This document shows positions 1-8,984 of a DNA stretch of 35,510 bases, piece after piece. The DNA lies in assembly GCA_051162045.1 (NCBI GenBank), contig JBISDI010000040.1, one strand, 5' to 3'. The DNA is from Anaerozeibacter quisquiliarum (GTDB taxonomy: Bacteria; Bacillota; Clostridia; Christensenellales; Aristaeellaceae). The translations under genes were made by a program, and so were the position numbers. Positions within the stretch are counted from its first letter, which is position 1, and each line of letters begins with the position of its first letter. Under the pieces are notes generated by a model, which was given only the letters and a program-made list of their open reading frames with translations, was not told the origin of the DNA and ran no database searches.

Positions 1-278
1 ACCTTTGCAGAGAGATGTATTCCTTATAGGGGCGCGCTGGTGGCCGGGGACGGCAAAAGCCGCCGCCGATTGTTTGATTGGTATAGGGATATCGTGACAA
101 TGATCACCGTTTCCCAGAAGCGCTTTATCACGCCGCCGGTCAGCAGCAGTCCCAACGTGCTCAGCAGCGTGTAAATGACCAAATCCGCGCCGTACAGATA
201 GACTCCCTCTTATCTTTCATCAATGCGTCCACGCTGTTTGAGAAATGTCACGGCCTTTTTCGATAGGTACCCGATCAT
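1..278 (-). pseudogene. agrB-like gene, disrupted and cut by window edge
   Basis: Directly after the kinase stop, an ATG at 278 with an SD-like GGAGCG opens a frame that reads MIGYLSKKAVTFLKQRGRID and then hits TAA at 212-210, codon 23. The same frame continues past the stop with YLYGADLVIYTLLSTLGLLL and a second hydrophobic stretch, very much like the N-terminus of AgrB, the membrane endopeptidase that matures the autoinducing peptide. Near position 100 the AgrB-like pattern (YTNQTIGGGF) moves to another frame, which also stops. Two offsetting small indels around the TAA would restore a typical DEDKRE-VYLYG segment. Position next to an AgrC-like kinase and an AgrA-like regulator supports the identity. 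Sequencing error cannot be excluded. No agrD is visible; it could lie beyond the left edge. Confidence 0.6.
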
Positions 279-283
279 CCCGG

Positions 284-1582
284 TTACGCTCCTTTTGCCT
301 GAAAAGGCAAGGTGATTTTCACTTTGAACACATCTCCGGACGCATCGAAGTCGACATCGCCGTTCGCTTTCTCGGCTATCGATTTGATGCTGCGCGTTCC
401 GATTCCGTGCTGTGCGCCCTTTTTTGAAGTGACCAAGCTACCGCGTGTCCGACGCACGGTAGCCAGATTGCAGGGATTTGTACAGGTAATGTAGAACATG
501 TCCCACGTTCGGGCGAAAGACAGGGTTACCTTGCGCGAGATGCTCCGATCTGCGATTCGATGGATGCCCTCTGCGGCATTATCCAGCAGATTGCCGAGCA
601 CCGAGCAAAAGTCGCTCTCCGGGATGGGCAGGATATCCAGCGGATAGGGACGAAAATCCAGTTCGATCTGCTCATGGCGCATGATGGAAACCTTTGCCGT
701 CAACAGGGCGTCTACGGCCTGATTGCCCGTCGCGAAGGGCTGCAATGCTTGAACATGTGTATGTAGTTCATCGATATAGTGCTGAGAATTTCTTGTATCC
801 CGATCTGAAAGCATCTGCATGACGATCTGTATTTGGTGCTTCATATCGTGGCGACAGGCAGCCATGTCCGAATACAGGCTTTCCGTCTCGCGATTGTGTT
901 TTTGGGTCATGTTCAATCGATCGATTTCAAGCTCGTACTGCTTTTGCTTTTGAGCGATGCGCGTACATGCTTCATAGAGAACAACCGACAACGCGGAAAC
1001 GAAAAACAGGCATAAACAGGCAAAGGCAAATGGCGCGCCCGGATCGACATTCGTCCGCGTCGCGAACAAAAACTCTACTGCCAAAAGACTCATAAGGTTG
1101 AGGGCAAACAGCGGTGCGAGTGTGCTTCTGGCGGGCGCTTTACTGCGATTGCATAGCTCTGCGATCAACAAAACAGCGATCAGCAGTGTCAAATTGACCG
1201 AAACGAGGAAAGCAACCCGAAGCGGCGATGCGGTCATGATTTCTTCCAGTTTTGCGCCCAGAGCGTCCAGATAAAACGATATGTTCAGCGTGGTGCATGC
1301 CGTGAAGACGATGCAGAGCACGACGTTCCAGAACAAGCAGAGATACCATTTGACTCGCCTCGCGAGGGAGGCATACAGGAACGGAAAAACGAAAACGGCG
1401 CTATCCAGTATCGGGACATCCCAGAACAGGTACATCGTATACCATCCGGCGATTGCGGCAATACAGGCGCAGTCCGTCCAAACGTTTCCCCATGCCGGCA
1501 CGAGGAGCTTTTTCAGCGCGTAAACGATGAGCCACGCCCGGAAGAGGTTGACCGCAATTTCAAGCAGTATCCATCCGTCCAT
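284..1582 (-). CDS. AgrC-like GHKL sensor histidine kinase
   Basis: The product is 432 residues. The first ~205 residues hold about six hydrophobic segments, forming a membrane sensor. A coiled linker (about 208-240) leads to the phospho-acceptor box with H245 in RHDMKHQ, the form seen in AgrC/ComD-type kinases. The ATP-binding domain follows with N-box NLLDNAAEG (331-339) and G-box GIGTRSIKSIAEKANG (393-408). It should phosphorylate the LytTR regulator encoded just upstream. The start at 1582 is chosen because the end of the regulator gene supplies GGGAGGA about 6 bases before this ATG; the open frame extends further upstream but inside the regulator. The genes are 4 bp apart, so they are co-transcribed. 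A broken agrB-like frame follows. The ligand is unknown; an autoinducing peptide is the family expectation. Confidence 0.9.
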   Translation of the reverse strand: MDGWILLEIAVNLFRAWLIVYALKKLLVPAWGNVWTDCACIAAIAGWYTMYLFWDVPILDSAVFVFPFLYASLARRVKWYLCLFWNVVLCIVFTACTTLNISFYLDALGAKLEEIMTASPLRVAFLVSVNLTLLIAVLLIAELCNRSKAPARSTLAPLFALNLMSLLAVEFLFATRTNVDPGAPFAFACLCLFFVSALSVVLYEACTRIAQKQKQYELEIDRLNMTQKHNRETESLYSDMAACRHDMKHQIQIVMQMLSDRDTRNSQHYIDELHTHVQALQPFATGNQAVDALLTAKVSIMRHEQIELDFRPYPLDILPIPESDFCSVLGNLLDNAAEGIHRIADRSISRKVTLSFARTWDMFYITCTNPCNLATVRRTRGSLVTSKKGAQHGIGTRSIKSIAEKANGDVDFDASGDVFKVKITLPFQAKGA

Positions 1583-1586
1583 ACCG

Positions 1587-2309
1587 CTATCCTCCCTGAT
1601 AGTATTTGTCGAAAACTGCCCGCAATGTATCCCGATACTGCGCGCCGATGGGAACCTGGGTTCCATTCGCCAAAATCACCTGCGCGCGCAGGAGCTTGCG
1701 GACATAGAGGATGTTGACGACAAAACTCCGATGGCATCGCACGAGGAGACCGTCGGGCAAATCTTTATGAAATTGATTTTGGCTCATTCGCACCAGGAGG
1801 GTTTCTTTGCGAACCGTTTCATGGATTTCGAGGAAATGGTCTCTTGATTCTATATAGAGGATGTTTCCGGTCTTCAGCGCATACGTGCCCTGAGGGGTAT
1901 TGAGCGTCAGCACCTGCTTTTGATCGTATAAGCATTGGCCGTAAGCGATGTCCATACACTCCAAAATTTGCTCCGCGCGGACCGGCTTGCACAAATAGCG
2001 CAACGCGTTGACCTGATAGCCCGCACAGGCGTACTCCGCGTAATTGGTGACAAACACGAGCGTCGTTGCATCGTCAAAGGCGCGGATGGCTTCTGCCAAT
2101 TCAAGCCCGCTCATCTCGCCCGGAATCTGGATGTCCAAAAAAATCAGGTCGAAGCGCTCGCCCTTTCCAAGGGTCACCAGCAGGTCTTCGCTGGACGCAA
2201 AGCCGCTTGAGGCAACCACGACATCCTGCCGACGCTCGCACCATTTCTCTACAGCCTCGGCGATTGCCTCTCGATAGACACGCTCATCGTCGCACACTGC
2301 AATCCTCAT
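1587..2309 (-). CDS. LytTR-family response regulator (AgrA-like)
   Basis: The product is 240 residues. The N-terminal receiver domain has acidic pair D7/D8, phospho-acceptor D59 in DLIFLDIQIPG, T88 in VFVTNY and K108 in RYLCKPV. The C-terminal half (about 140-238) is a LytTR DNA-binding domain, seen in ILYIESRDHFLEI and LVRCHRSFVVN. It should be phosphorylated by the kinase encoded immediately downstream and bind direct-repeat LytTR sites. The start at 2309 (MRIAVCDDE) fits the family; GAGGGGGG lies about 6 bases upstream. An in-frame start 10 codons earlier lacks a comparable site. Its usual target, the agr operon promoter, is not recognisable here, so the regulon is open. Confidence 0.92.
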   Translation of the reverse strand: MRIAVCDDERVYREAIAEAVEKWCERRQDVVVASSGFASSEDLLVTLGKGERFDLIFLDIQIPGEMSGLELAEAIRAFDDATTLVFVTNYAEYACAGYQVNALRYLCKPVRAEQILECMDIAYGQCLYDQKQVLTLNTPQGTYALKTGNILYIESRDHFLEIHETVRKETLLVRMSQNQFHKDLPDGLLVRCHRSFVVNILYVRKLLRAQVILANGTQVPIGAQYRDTLRAVFDKYYQGG

Positions 2310-2381
2310 GCGAATCCCCCCTCGACATGTCTGAATCATTAGACGCGCGGGGTGGCAATACGTTCCAATTTTACGATGTTA

Positions 2382-2585
2382 TCACACTTTTCGCCTGGAT
2401 GTATTAATGTACGATTGGTGAACATGGGACAACAAAGCCAAGGCTATGATGTTTGTTGCCGATGGATCGAAAACGGAATTTTCCCAGTTCATAATCGCTC
2501 GAGCGCTCATGCCCAACCGCTTGGCAAGATCACGTTGGCTCCAATTCCGCGATTTTCTCAATTGGGCAAAACGATTTCCAATCAT
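2382..2585 (-). CDS. small XRE-family helix-turn-helix protein
   Basis: The product is 67 residues and almost entirely one Cro/C1-type HTH: IGNRFAQLRKSRNWSQRDLA, then KRLGMSARAIMNWEN, the recognition helix region. The last ~25 residues (IIALALL then HVHQSYINTSRRKV) are poor family matches, so the gene may be truncated at its 3' end. Two ATGs are possible: 2591 directly abuts the SD (AGGGAGGG), and 2585 sits about 7 bases from GGAGG, so the latter is chosen. It lies upstream of the kinase/regulator pair and beside a phage tail fragment. It could be a leftover phage regulator or an independent regulator of the pair. Confidence 0.7.
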   Translation of the reverse strand: MIGNRFAQLRKSRNWSQRDLAKRLGMSARAIMNWENSVFDPSATNIIALALLSHVHQSYINTSRRKV

Positions 2586-2665
2586 ATTCATCCCTCCCTG
2601 TGGAACGCTGCGGTTGGCCGCTCGTCCGGCGGCTTTTTCTATGCCTGCGCCGCCAATCAGATTGA

Positions 2666-3061
2666 GTTTGCGAAGGTGCTCGCAATCACGAGCAGCGTAC
2701 CTTCACGGTCAATTTCCGCTGCCAGCCGTTCTGGTATGCGGAGGTTGTACTGCCCATTACGCTGACGGCCTCGGGCAGCACGATCACCAACCCCGGTAAT
2801 GTCGCCTCGGAGCCGGTGGTCACCGTCTATGGCGCCGGCGACATCACGCTCATGGTGGGGCTGTGCATTGTGGAGCTTGAGGGCATCTCCGGCGGCATCA
2901 CGCTGGACACACCGCTCATGGAAGCGTACTCCGTTGCCGCTTCCATGAACGACAACATGAGCGGCGACTTCCCGACGCTGATGTCGGGCATGAACGCGGT
3001 GAGCTGGTCGGGCAGCGTGACCAAAATTGAAGTCCAGCCAAACTGGCGTTACCTGCTTTGA
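2666..3061 (+). pseudogene. phage distal tail protein (Dit-like), C-terminal remnant
   Basis: The open frame from 2666 to TGA at 3061 has no start or SD of its own. It reads EQRTFTVNFRCQPFWY, then TLTASGSTITNPGNVASEPV, VTVYGAGDI, GGITLDT, DFPTLMSGMNAVSWSG and VTKIEVQPNWRYL. The order is that of the C-terminal part of siphovirus-type distal tail (Dit) proteins: a CQP segment, a NPGN linker, a beta-rich VYG segment, then the FP-x-L-x-x-G-x-N motif and a terminal P-x-WR. The N-terminal part is missing and upstream sequence is in other frames with stops. No other tail genes follow. It is a prophage relic and presumably not translated. Confidence 0.72.
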
Positions 3062-3074
3062 TGGCTCCCTGCTC

Positions 3075-3103
3075 TTTACCGATGATGGTAAGTCTGATAT
3101 AAT
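3075..3103 (+). promoter_or_regulatory. promoter of the VOC/glyoxalase gene
   Basis: A perfect TATAAT (3098-3103) lies 17 bases after TTTACC (3075-3080, 4 of 6 matches). Transcription would start near 3110, about 95 bases before the TTG start. Confidence 0.6.
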
Positions 3104-3205
3104 GGGTGCAACGATAAACAGAAATTTGGCGGGCTGTTTTGAACTGCGGATTGTTTATATTAACTTCGTCTTTGAGAAAAAAGGATGAGATAGGAGATCA
3201 CAAAA

Positions 3206-3616
3206 TTGAACGGACGAGATGTAAGGGTAGGCGCATGTATATATGCCGGTGACATGGATAGTATGGTTCGATTCTACAGAGATACATTGGGCTTTCATAC
3301 TCAGTGGAGTGGTGGGGATTTCGCGGAGTTTGAGACGGCAAGCGGCGCGCTTTCCTTGTTCATATACAGTAGGAAACAATTCGTGCAGGCAATTGGGGAA
3401 AGCTACGTCCCTCCAAAAGGAATCAATCAGACCTTTGAAATTGCCCTCTGGTTGCCCTGTTTTGCCGATGTGGATGAGGAATATGAACGGCTATCGAAAT
3501 TAGACGTGCGATTCCCGACGGGAGAACCCATAACATTTCCTTTCGGCATCCGCAACTTTTATGTCGCCGACCCGGAGGGTAACTTGCTTGAAATTGGCAG
3601 CTCAAACGAAGCGTAG
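3206..3616 (+). CDS. VOC superfamily (glyoxalase/bleomycin-resistance-like) protein
   Basis: The product is 136 residues. It has the two-module VOC layout: a first beta-alpha-beta unit with DMDSMVRFYRDTLGF (about 16-30), and a second with FADVDEEYERLSKLDVRF and the closing FYVADPEGNLLEIGSS (about 117-132), whose Glu is the usual metal ligand. VOC proteins include glyoxalase I, extradiol dioxygenases and antibiotic-binding proteins, and the sequence does not separate these. The start is TTG at 3206, with GGAG about 9 bases upstream; no better ATG exists. It is monocistronic, with its own promoter, converging on pckA. Confidence 0.85.
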   Translation: MNGRDVRVGACIYAGDMDSMVRFYRDTLGFHTQWSGGDFAEFETASGALSLFIYSRKQFVQAIGESYVPPKGINQTFEIALWLPCFADVDEEYERLSKLDVRFPTGEPITFPFGIRNFYVADPEGNLLEIGSSNEA

Positions 3617-3908
3617 CTTGGAAGTTCATGCAATATCAAAAGTTCCATGTTTGCACATTCTGCTCAAAATAGTACGAGCAATCTGCGTAATCGGTTTCCC
3701 CAGATAGCTGTACATTATAAGCATAATGCGAAGCAGCTAAATTCCAATTTATCTTCGCGGCCTTTCAACGTCCCTTGCGGCACGGGAGGCAGTCCGCTTA
3801 TCGGTCTGAAATCGACGCCGGGCGGCTCGCCCGGATGCGCATATCCGACAACGGCGCGCGAGCCCCGCATATGGACGCGCGGGTGGGTATCCTGCTCCCC
3901 AAACCAAC
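3617..3908. other. intergenic region between the VOC gene and the pckA terminator
   Basis: This 292-base stretch goes from AT-rich (left half) to GC-rich (right half). No gene is supported. It holds a short inverted repeat (CCGGGC/GCCCGG around 3820-3837) and one very short minus-strand frame of about 29 codons without a convincing SD. With the terminator it makes up a gene-free gap of about 350 bases. Confidence 0.6.
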
Positions 3909-3947
3909 TTCCGCCCGACCGGCGGGGAAACTGCCGGTCGGGCGGAA
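3909..3947 (-). terminator. terminator hairpin of pckA
   Basis: A perfect 15-bp stem (3909-3923 with 3933-3947) encloses a 9-base loop, 18 bases after the pckA stop. On the minus strand it is followed by AGTTGGTTTGG, a weak T-tract. It may also stop rightward transcription from the VOC gene. Confidence 0.75.
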
Positions 3948-3964
3948 GGACATCAAATCCTCAA

Positions 3965-5539
<1,575 letters not shown>

Positions 5540-5680
5540 AGAATTCCCTCCCATTATAATACCGTGACATCGTACGGGGTCGCTATCTCTCATCTCTGAC
5601 GTTCCCGCGAATGCCTATCGTTCCCTAAATTAGATGATTCTATACTTCCTCCTTTTTTCCTGCCGGCCGTGTGTTAATTG

Positions 5681-5709
5681 TTGTCAAATTCTGTACCCTT
5701 TGGTACAAT
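5681..5709 (+). promoter_or_regulatory. promoter of xth
   Basis: TTGTCA (5681-5686) and TACAAT (5704-5709) are separated by 17 bases, each 5 of 6 to consensus. The leader is about 23 bases and contains GAGGAGG just before the ATG. Confidence 0.8.
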
Positions 5710-5738
5710 GAAGCATCCATCAACCGAGGAGGATCGCT

Positions 5739-6488
5739 ATGAAGCTGATTTCATGGAATGTCAACGGGCTGCGCGCCTGTCTGAGCAAGGGCTTTCTAGA
5801 AAGCGTCGACGCGCTGGGGGCCGACGTGGTCTGCCTGCAAGAGATCAAGATGCAGGAGGGGCAGGCCCGGTTCGAGTTGCCCGGCTACCACAAATTCTTC
5901 TACTCGGCGCAGAAGAAGGGTTATTCGGGCACGGCGGTGTTTTCGCGCGAGAAACCGTTGGATGTGCGCTTCGGCATCGGCATCGACGAGCACGACCACG
6001 AGGGCCGGGTGATTACGGCGGATTTTGACGGTTTTACGCTGGTGAACTGCTATGCGCCCAATTCGCAGGACGGCCTTCGGCGGCTCGACTACCGGATGAA
6101 GTGGGAGGACGACTTCCGAGGTTACCTATCCGCACTCGATAAGGACAGGCCGGTGATCCTGTGCGGCGACCTGAACGTGGCGCACCGGGAGATCGACCTC
6201 AAGAACCCCAAGACCAACCGCAAGAACGCCGGCTTCACCGACGAGGAGCGCGGAAAGTTTACCGAACTGCTGGCGGCGGGCTTCGTCGACAGTTTCCGCC
6301 ACTTCTACCCCGATCAAGTCGGGGCCTACAGCTGGTGGAGCTACTTCGGCAACGCGCGCGAGCGCAACGCCGGTTGGCGCATCGACTACTTCGTGGTCTC
6401 CGAGCGCTTCAAGGGCCAAATGCGGGGCGCCGCCATCCACCCGGAAATCTACGGCTCGGACCATTGCCCCGTCGAATTGACGCTCTGA
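5739..6488 (+). CDS. xth: exodeoxyribonuclease III / AP endonuclease
   Basis: The product is 249 residues, full length for the ExoIII/Ape1 (EEP) family. It cleaves the backbone 5' of abasic sites and removes 3' blocking groups during base-excision repair. The motifs are N-terminal MKLISWNVNGLRAC with N7, metal-binding CLQEIKM (E34), NCYAPNSQ (Tyr), GDLNVAH (Asp/Asn), WRIDYF and terminal SDHCPVELTL with the catalytic His. It starts at the ATG after GAGGAGG. Its last 40 bases overlap the 3' end of the convergent LacI-family gene. Confidence 0.96.
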   Translation: MKLISWNVNGLRACLSKGFLESVDALGADVVCLQEIKMQEGQARFELPGYHKFFYSAQKKGYSGTAVFSREKPLDVRFGIGIDEHDHEGRVITADFDGFTLVNCYAPNSQDGLRRLDYRMKWEDDFRGYLSALDKDRPVILCGDLNVAHREIDLKNPKTNRKNAGFTDEERGKFTELLAAGFVDSFRHFYPDQVGAYSWWSYFGNARERNAGWRIDYFVVSERFKGQMRGAAIHPEIYGSDHCPVELTL

Positions 6489-7471
6489 ACCGTGGCATTC
6501 GGCTCGACCAGCCGCATCGCCAGCCGCGTGGTGCGCGGGGGCTGGCCGCCCTTTTCCATCAGCTCGATCAGCCGGCGCGCGGCGACGGTGGCATAGCTGT
6601 CCGCGCGCGCGGCCACCGTGGTCAGCGCGGGCAGGAAGTGCAAATGCTCGGCGGTGTAATCGAATCCGGCCACCGACACGTCCTCGGGCACGCGCACGCC
6701 CGAGGCGCGCAGCGCGTTAATGATCGTCCATGCCATGGCGTCGCGGAACGCGAAGACGGCGCTCGGGCGGTAGCGTGCGAGCAGTTCCTTAAGCGCGCCC
6801 GCCGCCTCGAGCGCGGCGTATTCCCCAAACGGGCAGACCAGCGCCGCGCCTTCCATCCCCGCGTCGGCGAGCGCGCGCCGGTATCCGCCGAACCGTTCGC
6901 GCTCGGAGCTCAGTTGCGCTTCCCCGCCCACATACAGGATACGCCGGTGCCCGCGCGCGATCAGCGATTCGGTCAGCAGGTACGCGCCGCCCTCGTCGTC
7001 CCACAGCACCTGGTCGTCGCGGTTGCCCTTGAGATCGCGCCCCATGACCACGTAGGGGATGCCGCTTTGGCGCAGCATGTCGATCGGCGCCTCGCTCAGT
7101 TGGGTCGGGCAGATCAGCACGCCGTCGGCCAGGTGCTTGAGCGCCGTGCGCACCGCGTCTTGCTCCTGCACGGGCGCGTCGCCGGTGCACAGCACGATCA
7201 TGGAATACCCCGCCGAGCGCAGACAGCCCTCGACATTGTGCACCACGGCGCTGAAATGGGGGTTGACCACGCCTTCGACGATCACCGCCACCATGCCCGA
7301 GCGCCCCGAGCGCAGCGAAGAGGCCAGCGTGTTGCCCACGTAGCCCATCTCCCGCGCGATCTCGGCGATCTTCTGCCGGGTGGCCGGCGCGATGTCGCGC
7401 TTGCCGCGCAGCGCGTGCGACACGGTGTTGACCGTGTACCCGCTTTGGGCCGCGATGTCCTTGAGCGTCAC
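6449..7471 (-). CDS. LacI-family transcriptional regulator
   Basis: The product is about 340 residues. The N-terminal HTH reads TLKDIAAQSGYTVNTVSHAL, with hinge region NTLASSLRSGRSG, followed by a periplasmic-binding-protein-like ligand domain (VAVIVEGVVNPHFSAVV, then VAGFDYTAEHL near residue 285). It should repress or activate sugar or alcohol metabolism genes in response to a small ligand. The start chosen is GTG at 7471, matching the family N-terminus. Another GTG at 7495 overlaps the stop of the alcohol dehydrogenase gene as GTGA and would add 8 residues. The genes form one leftward unit, so control of that unit is likely. Its 3' end overlaps xth by 40 bases. Confidence 0.9.
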   Translation of the reverse strand: MTLKDIAAQSGYTVNTVSHALRGKRDIAPATRQKIAEIAREMGYVGNTLASSLRSGRSGMVAVIVEGVVNPHFSAVVHNVEGCLRSAGYSMIVLCTGDAPVQEQDAVRTALKHLADGVLICPTQLSEAPIDMLRQSGIPYVVMGRDLKGNRDDQVLWDDEGGAYLLTESLIARGHRRILYVGGEAQLSSERERFGGYRRALADAGMEGAALVCPFGEYAALEAAGALKELLARYRPSAVFAFRDAMAWTIINALRASGVRVPEDVSVAGFDYTAEHLHFLPALTTVAARADSYATVAARRLIELMEKGGQPPRTTRLAMRLVEPNATVQSVNSTGQWSEP

Positions 7472-7491
7472 CCGCGCCCCGCCGTTTGGGG

Positions 7492-8670
7492 TCACGGCCT
7501 GTCCGCCAACCGCAGCACTTCCTCGATTTGCTCGGTGCTCAGCGGCATGAAGAAACCGGTCTTGTCCGCGTTGTTCTTCTTGGTATTGCCCGCCATGAAC
7601 GGGATGTCTTCGCTGCGCGCGCCCAGTTCCCTGAGCGTCAGCGGCATGCCGATCTCCCGGATGAACGCCTCGAATTGCTCGATGCCCAATAACGCCGCGC
7701 GCTCGGGGTACTCGAAGTCCATCTGGCAGCCCCACACGCGCGTCGCCAGCTGCGCGAACCGCATCGGGTTGTGCTTGTACACGAACCGCATCCACGCGGG
7801 CAGCACCACCGCCAGTCCCGCGCCGTGCGCCACGTCGTACAGCGCGCTCAGTTCGTGCTCGATCTGATGGCTGGCCCAGTCGCCCTGGCGGCCCACGCCG
7901 CAGGTGTTGTTGTGCGCCAGCGTACCCGACCACATCAACTGCGCGCGCGCGTCGTAATCCATGGGATCCTTTATTGCCGCGCGGCCGGCGCGGATGATTG
8001 TCATGAGCAGCCCCTCGGCGATCCGGTCGGTCACATCGACATCCTCCACATCGGTGAAGTAGCGCTCGAGGATATGCGCCATCATGTCCACGATGCCGCA
8101 GGCGGTCTGATACGCAGGCAGTGTGATCGTGAGCTCGGGGTTCATCAGCGCGAATTGCGGTCGGTGCAGTTCATGGTTCAACCCGCGCTTTGTCTTGGTC
8201 GCGGCCTGGGTAATCACCGCGCTGTTGCTGGATTCGCTGCCCGCCGCCGCCAGCGTCAGCACCACGCCCACCGGCAGCGCCTTCTGCGGCAGCGCCTTGC
8301 CAGAGAAAAAGTCCCAAAAGTCGCCGTCGTAGCAAACGCCGTCGGCAATCGCCTTGGCCGAGTCGATCGTGCTGCCGCCGCCCACGGCCAGCACGAAGTC
8401 AACCCCCTGCGCGCGCGCAAGCTCGATCCCCTCGTAAATCTTCTCGTCGCGCGGGTTGGGCTGTACGCCGCCCAGCTTGACACAGTGGAGCCCCGCGTCC
8501 AGCACCGATTTTTCCACCCGGTCGATCAGCCCCGACTTGACCGCCGAGCCGCCGCCGAAATGCAGCAAAACCTTCGTACCGCCGAGCCGCCTGATCGTCT
8601 CGCCCGCCTTCAGTTCGGCGTCCCGCCCAAACACGAAGCGCGTTGGGATGTGCCATTCAAAATTCAGCAT
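7492..8670 (-). CDS. iron-containing alcohol dehydrogenase (butanol dehydrogenase/YqhD type)
   Basis: The product is 392 residues, normal for group III metal-dependent alcohol dehydrogenases, which reduce aldehydes to alcohols with NAD(P)H. It begins FEWHIPTRFVFG and has nucleotide-binding FGGGSAVKSG (about 39-48), the family signature GGGSTIDSAKAIADG (about 97-111), and metal-ligand His residues in DMMAHILERY and HELSALYDVAHGAGLA. The sequence is closest in style to YqhD/BdhA enzymes. The start at 8670 follows GAGGAGG by about 7 bases. It has its own promoter and is followed by the LacI-family gene, which probably controls it. The substrate could be butanal, 1,2-propanediol-related or another short aldehyde. 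Confidence 0.93.
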   Translation of the reverse strand: MLNFEWHIPTRFVFGRDAELKAGETIRRLGGTKVLLHFGGGSAVKSGLIDRVEKSVLDAGLHCVKLGGVQPNPRDEKIYEGIELARAQGVDFVLAVGGGSTIDSAKAIADGVCYDGDFWDFFSGKALPQKALPVGVVLTLAAAGSESSNSAVITQAATKTKRGLNHELHRPQFALMNPELTITLPAYQTACGIVDMMAHILERYFTDVEDVDVTDRIAEGLLMTIIRAGRAAIKDPMDYDARAQLMWSGTLAHNNTCGVGRQGDWASHQIEHELSALYDVAHGAGLAVVLPAWMRFVYKHNPMRFAQLATRVWGCQMDFEYPERAALLGIEQFEAFIREIGMPLTLRELGARSEDIPFMAGNTKKNNADKTGFFMPLSTEQIEEVLRLADRP

Positions 8671-8702
8671 GGTACGTCCTCCTCAGCCTGTTGTTTGGGT
8701 TC

Positions 8703-8732
8703 ATTATACCAGAAAACGCAGCGCCGTGGTAA
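8703..8732 (-). promoter_or_regulatory. extended -10 promoter of the alcohol dehydrogenase gene
   Basis: On the minus strand a TGGTATAAT extended -10 element (TATAAT = 8703-8708) lies 18 bases from TTACCA (8727-8732). The leader is about 30 bases. No clean LacI-type palindrome is seen. Confidence 0.65.
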
Positions 8733-8739
8733 AATGCAG

Positions 8740-8862
8740 GCGTGGGAATGAGTTATTTGAATGCAAACTATCCCGGTGCGTTCCTCGATCGGATGCGGGC
8801 GCACGGTTCGTTTCGCCGGAACCGCCCGAAGCGCGCCGAACGAGGCGAAGCGCACGGTCAAG
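8740..8862. repeat. GC-rich intergenic sequence with short direct repeats
   Basis: The gap between the divergent adh and MFS genes (8671-8984) holds this stretch between the adh promoter and a long inverted repeat. The 9-mer GCGCACGGT occurs at 8799-8807 and 8850-8858 in direct orientation and brackets partly self-complementary GC-rich sequence (TTTCGCC with GGCGAA). No coding sense was found. It could be a dispersed intergenic repeat, but other copies cannot be checked in this window. Confidence 0.4.
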
Positions 8863-8910
8863 TAAAACCGGGGCAATCGCCGCCCGCGGGCGGCGGTTGC
8901 CCCGGTTTTA
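8863..8910. terminator. 48-bp near-perfect inverted repeat, terminator-like
   Basis: The 24-bp arms 8863-8886 and 8887-8910 differ by a single G-T type mismatch and have no spacer. They begin with TAAAACC and end with GGTTTTA, so each strand would give a GC-rich hairpin with a U-rich 3' flank of four T. It resembles a bidirectional intrinsic terminator, yet both neighbouring genes point away from it. It lies just upstream of the MFS promoter. Confidence 0.65.
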
Positions 8911-8922
8911 TGGGATCTTCGC

Positions 8923-8951
8923 TTGCGCTTGCCTGCAATTCGCGTTACAAT
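8923..8951 (+). promoter_or_regulatory. promoter of the MFS-pepF-AEC operon
   Basis: TACAAT (8946-8951) is preceded 17 bases earlier by TTGCGC (8923-8928, half matched). The leader is about 25 bases with AGGAGGG before the ATG. Confidence 0.5.
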
Positions 8952-8984
8952 ACCCTTAACAACCTTTTTAGGAGGGCTCACTCC

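Noticed and set aside
3632..3714. 29-codon minus-strand frame in the gap between the VOC gene and pckA
   Set aside because: Too short, no convincing SD, and no recognisable motif.
5553..5558. Minus-strand TATAAT as pckA promoter
   Set aside because: It lies only 14-20 bases before the pckA ATG, so transcription would begin at or inside the SD; no -35 element fits either.
8703..8740. LacI-type operator at the adh promoter
   Set aside because: I looked for a palindrome centred on CG near the -10 and -35 elements and found no clean dyad.
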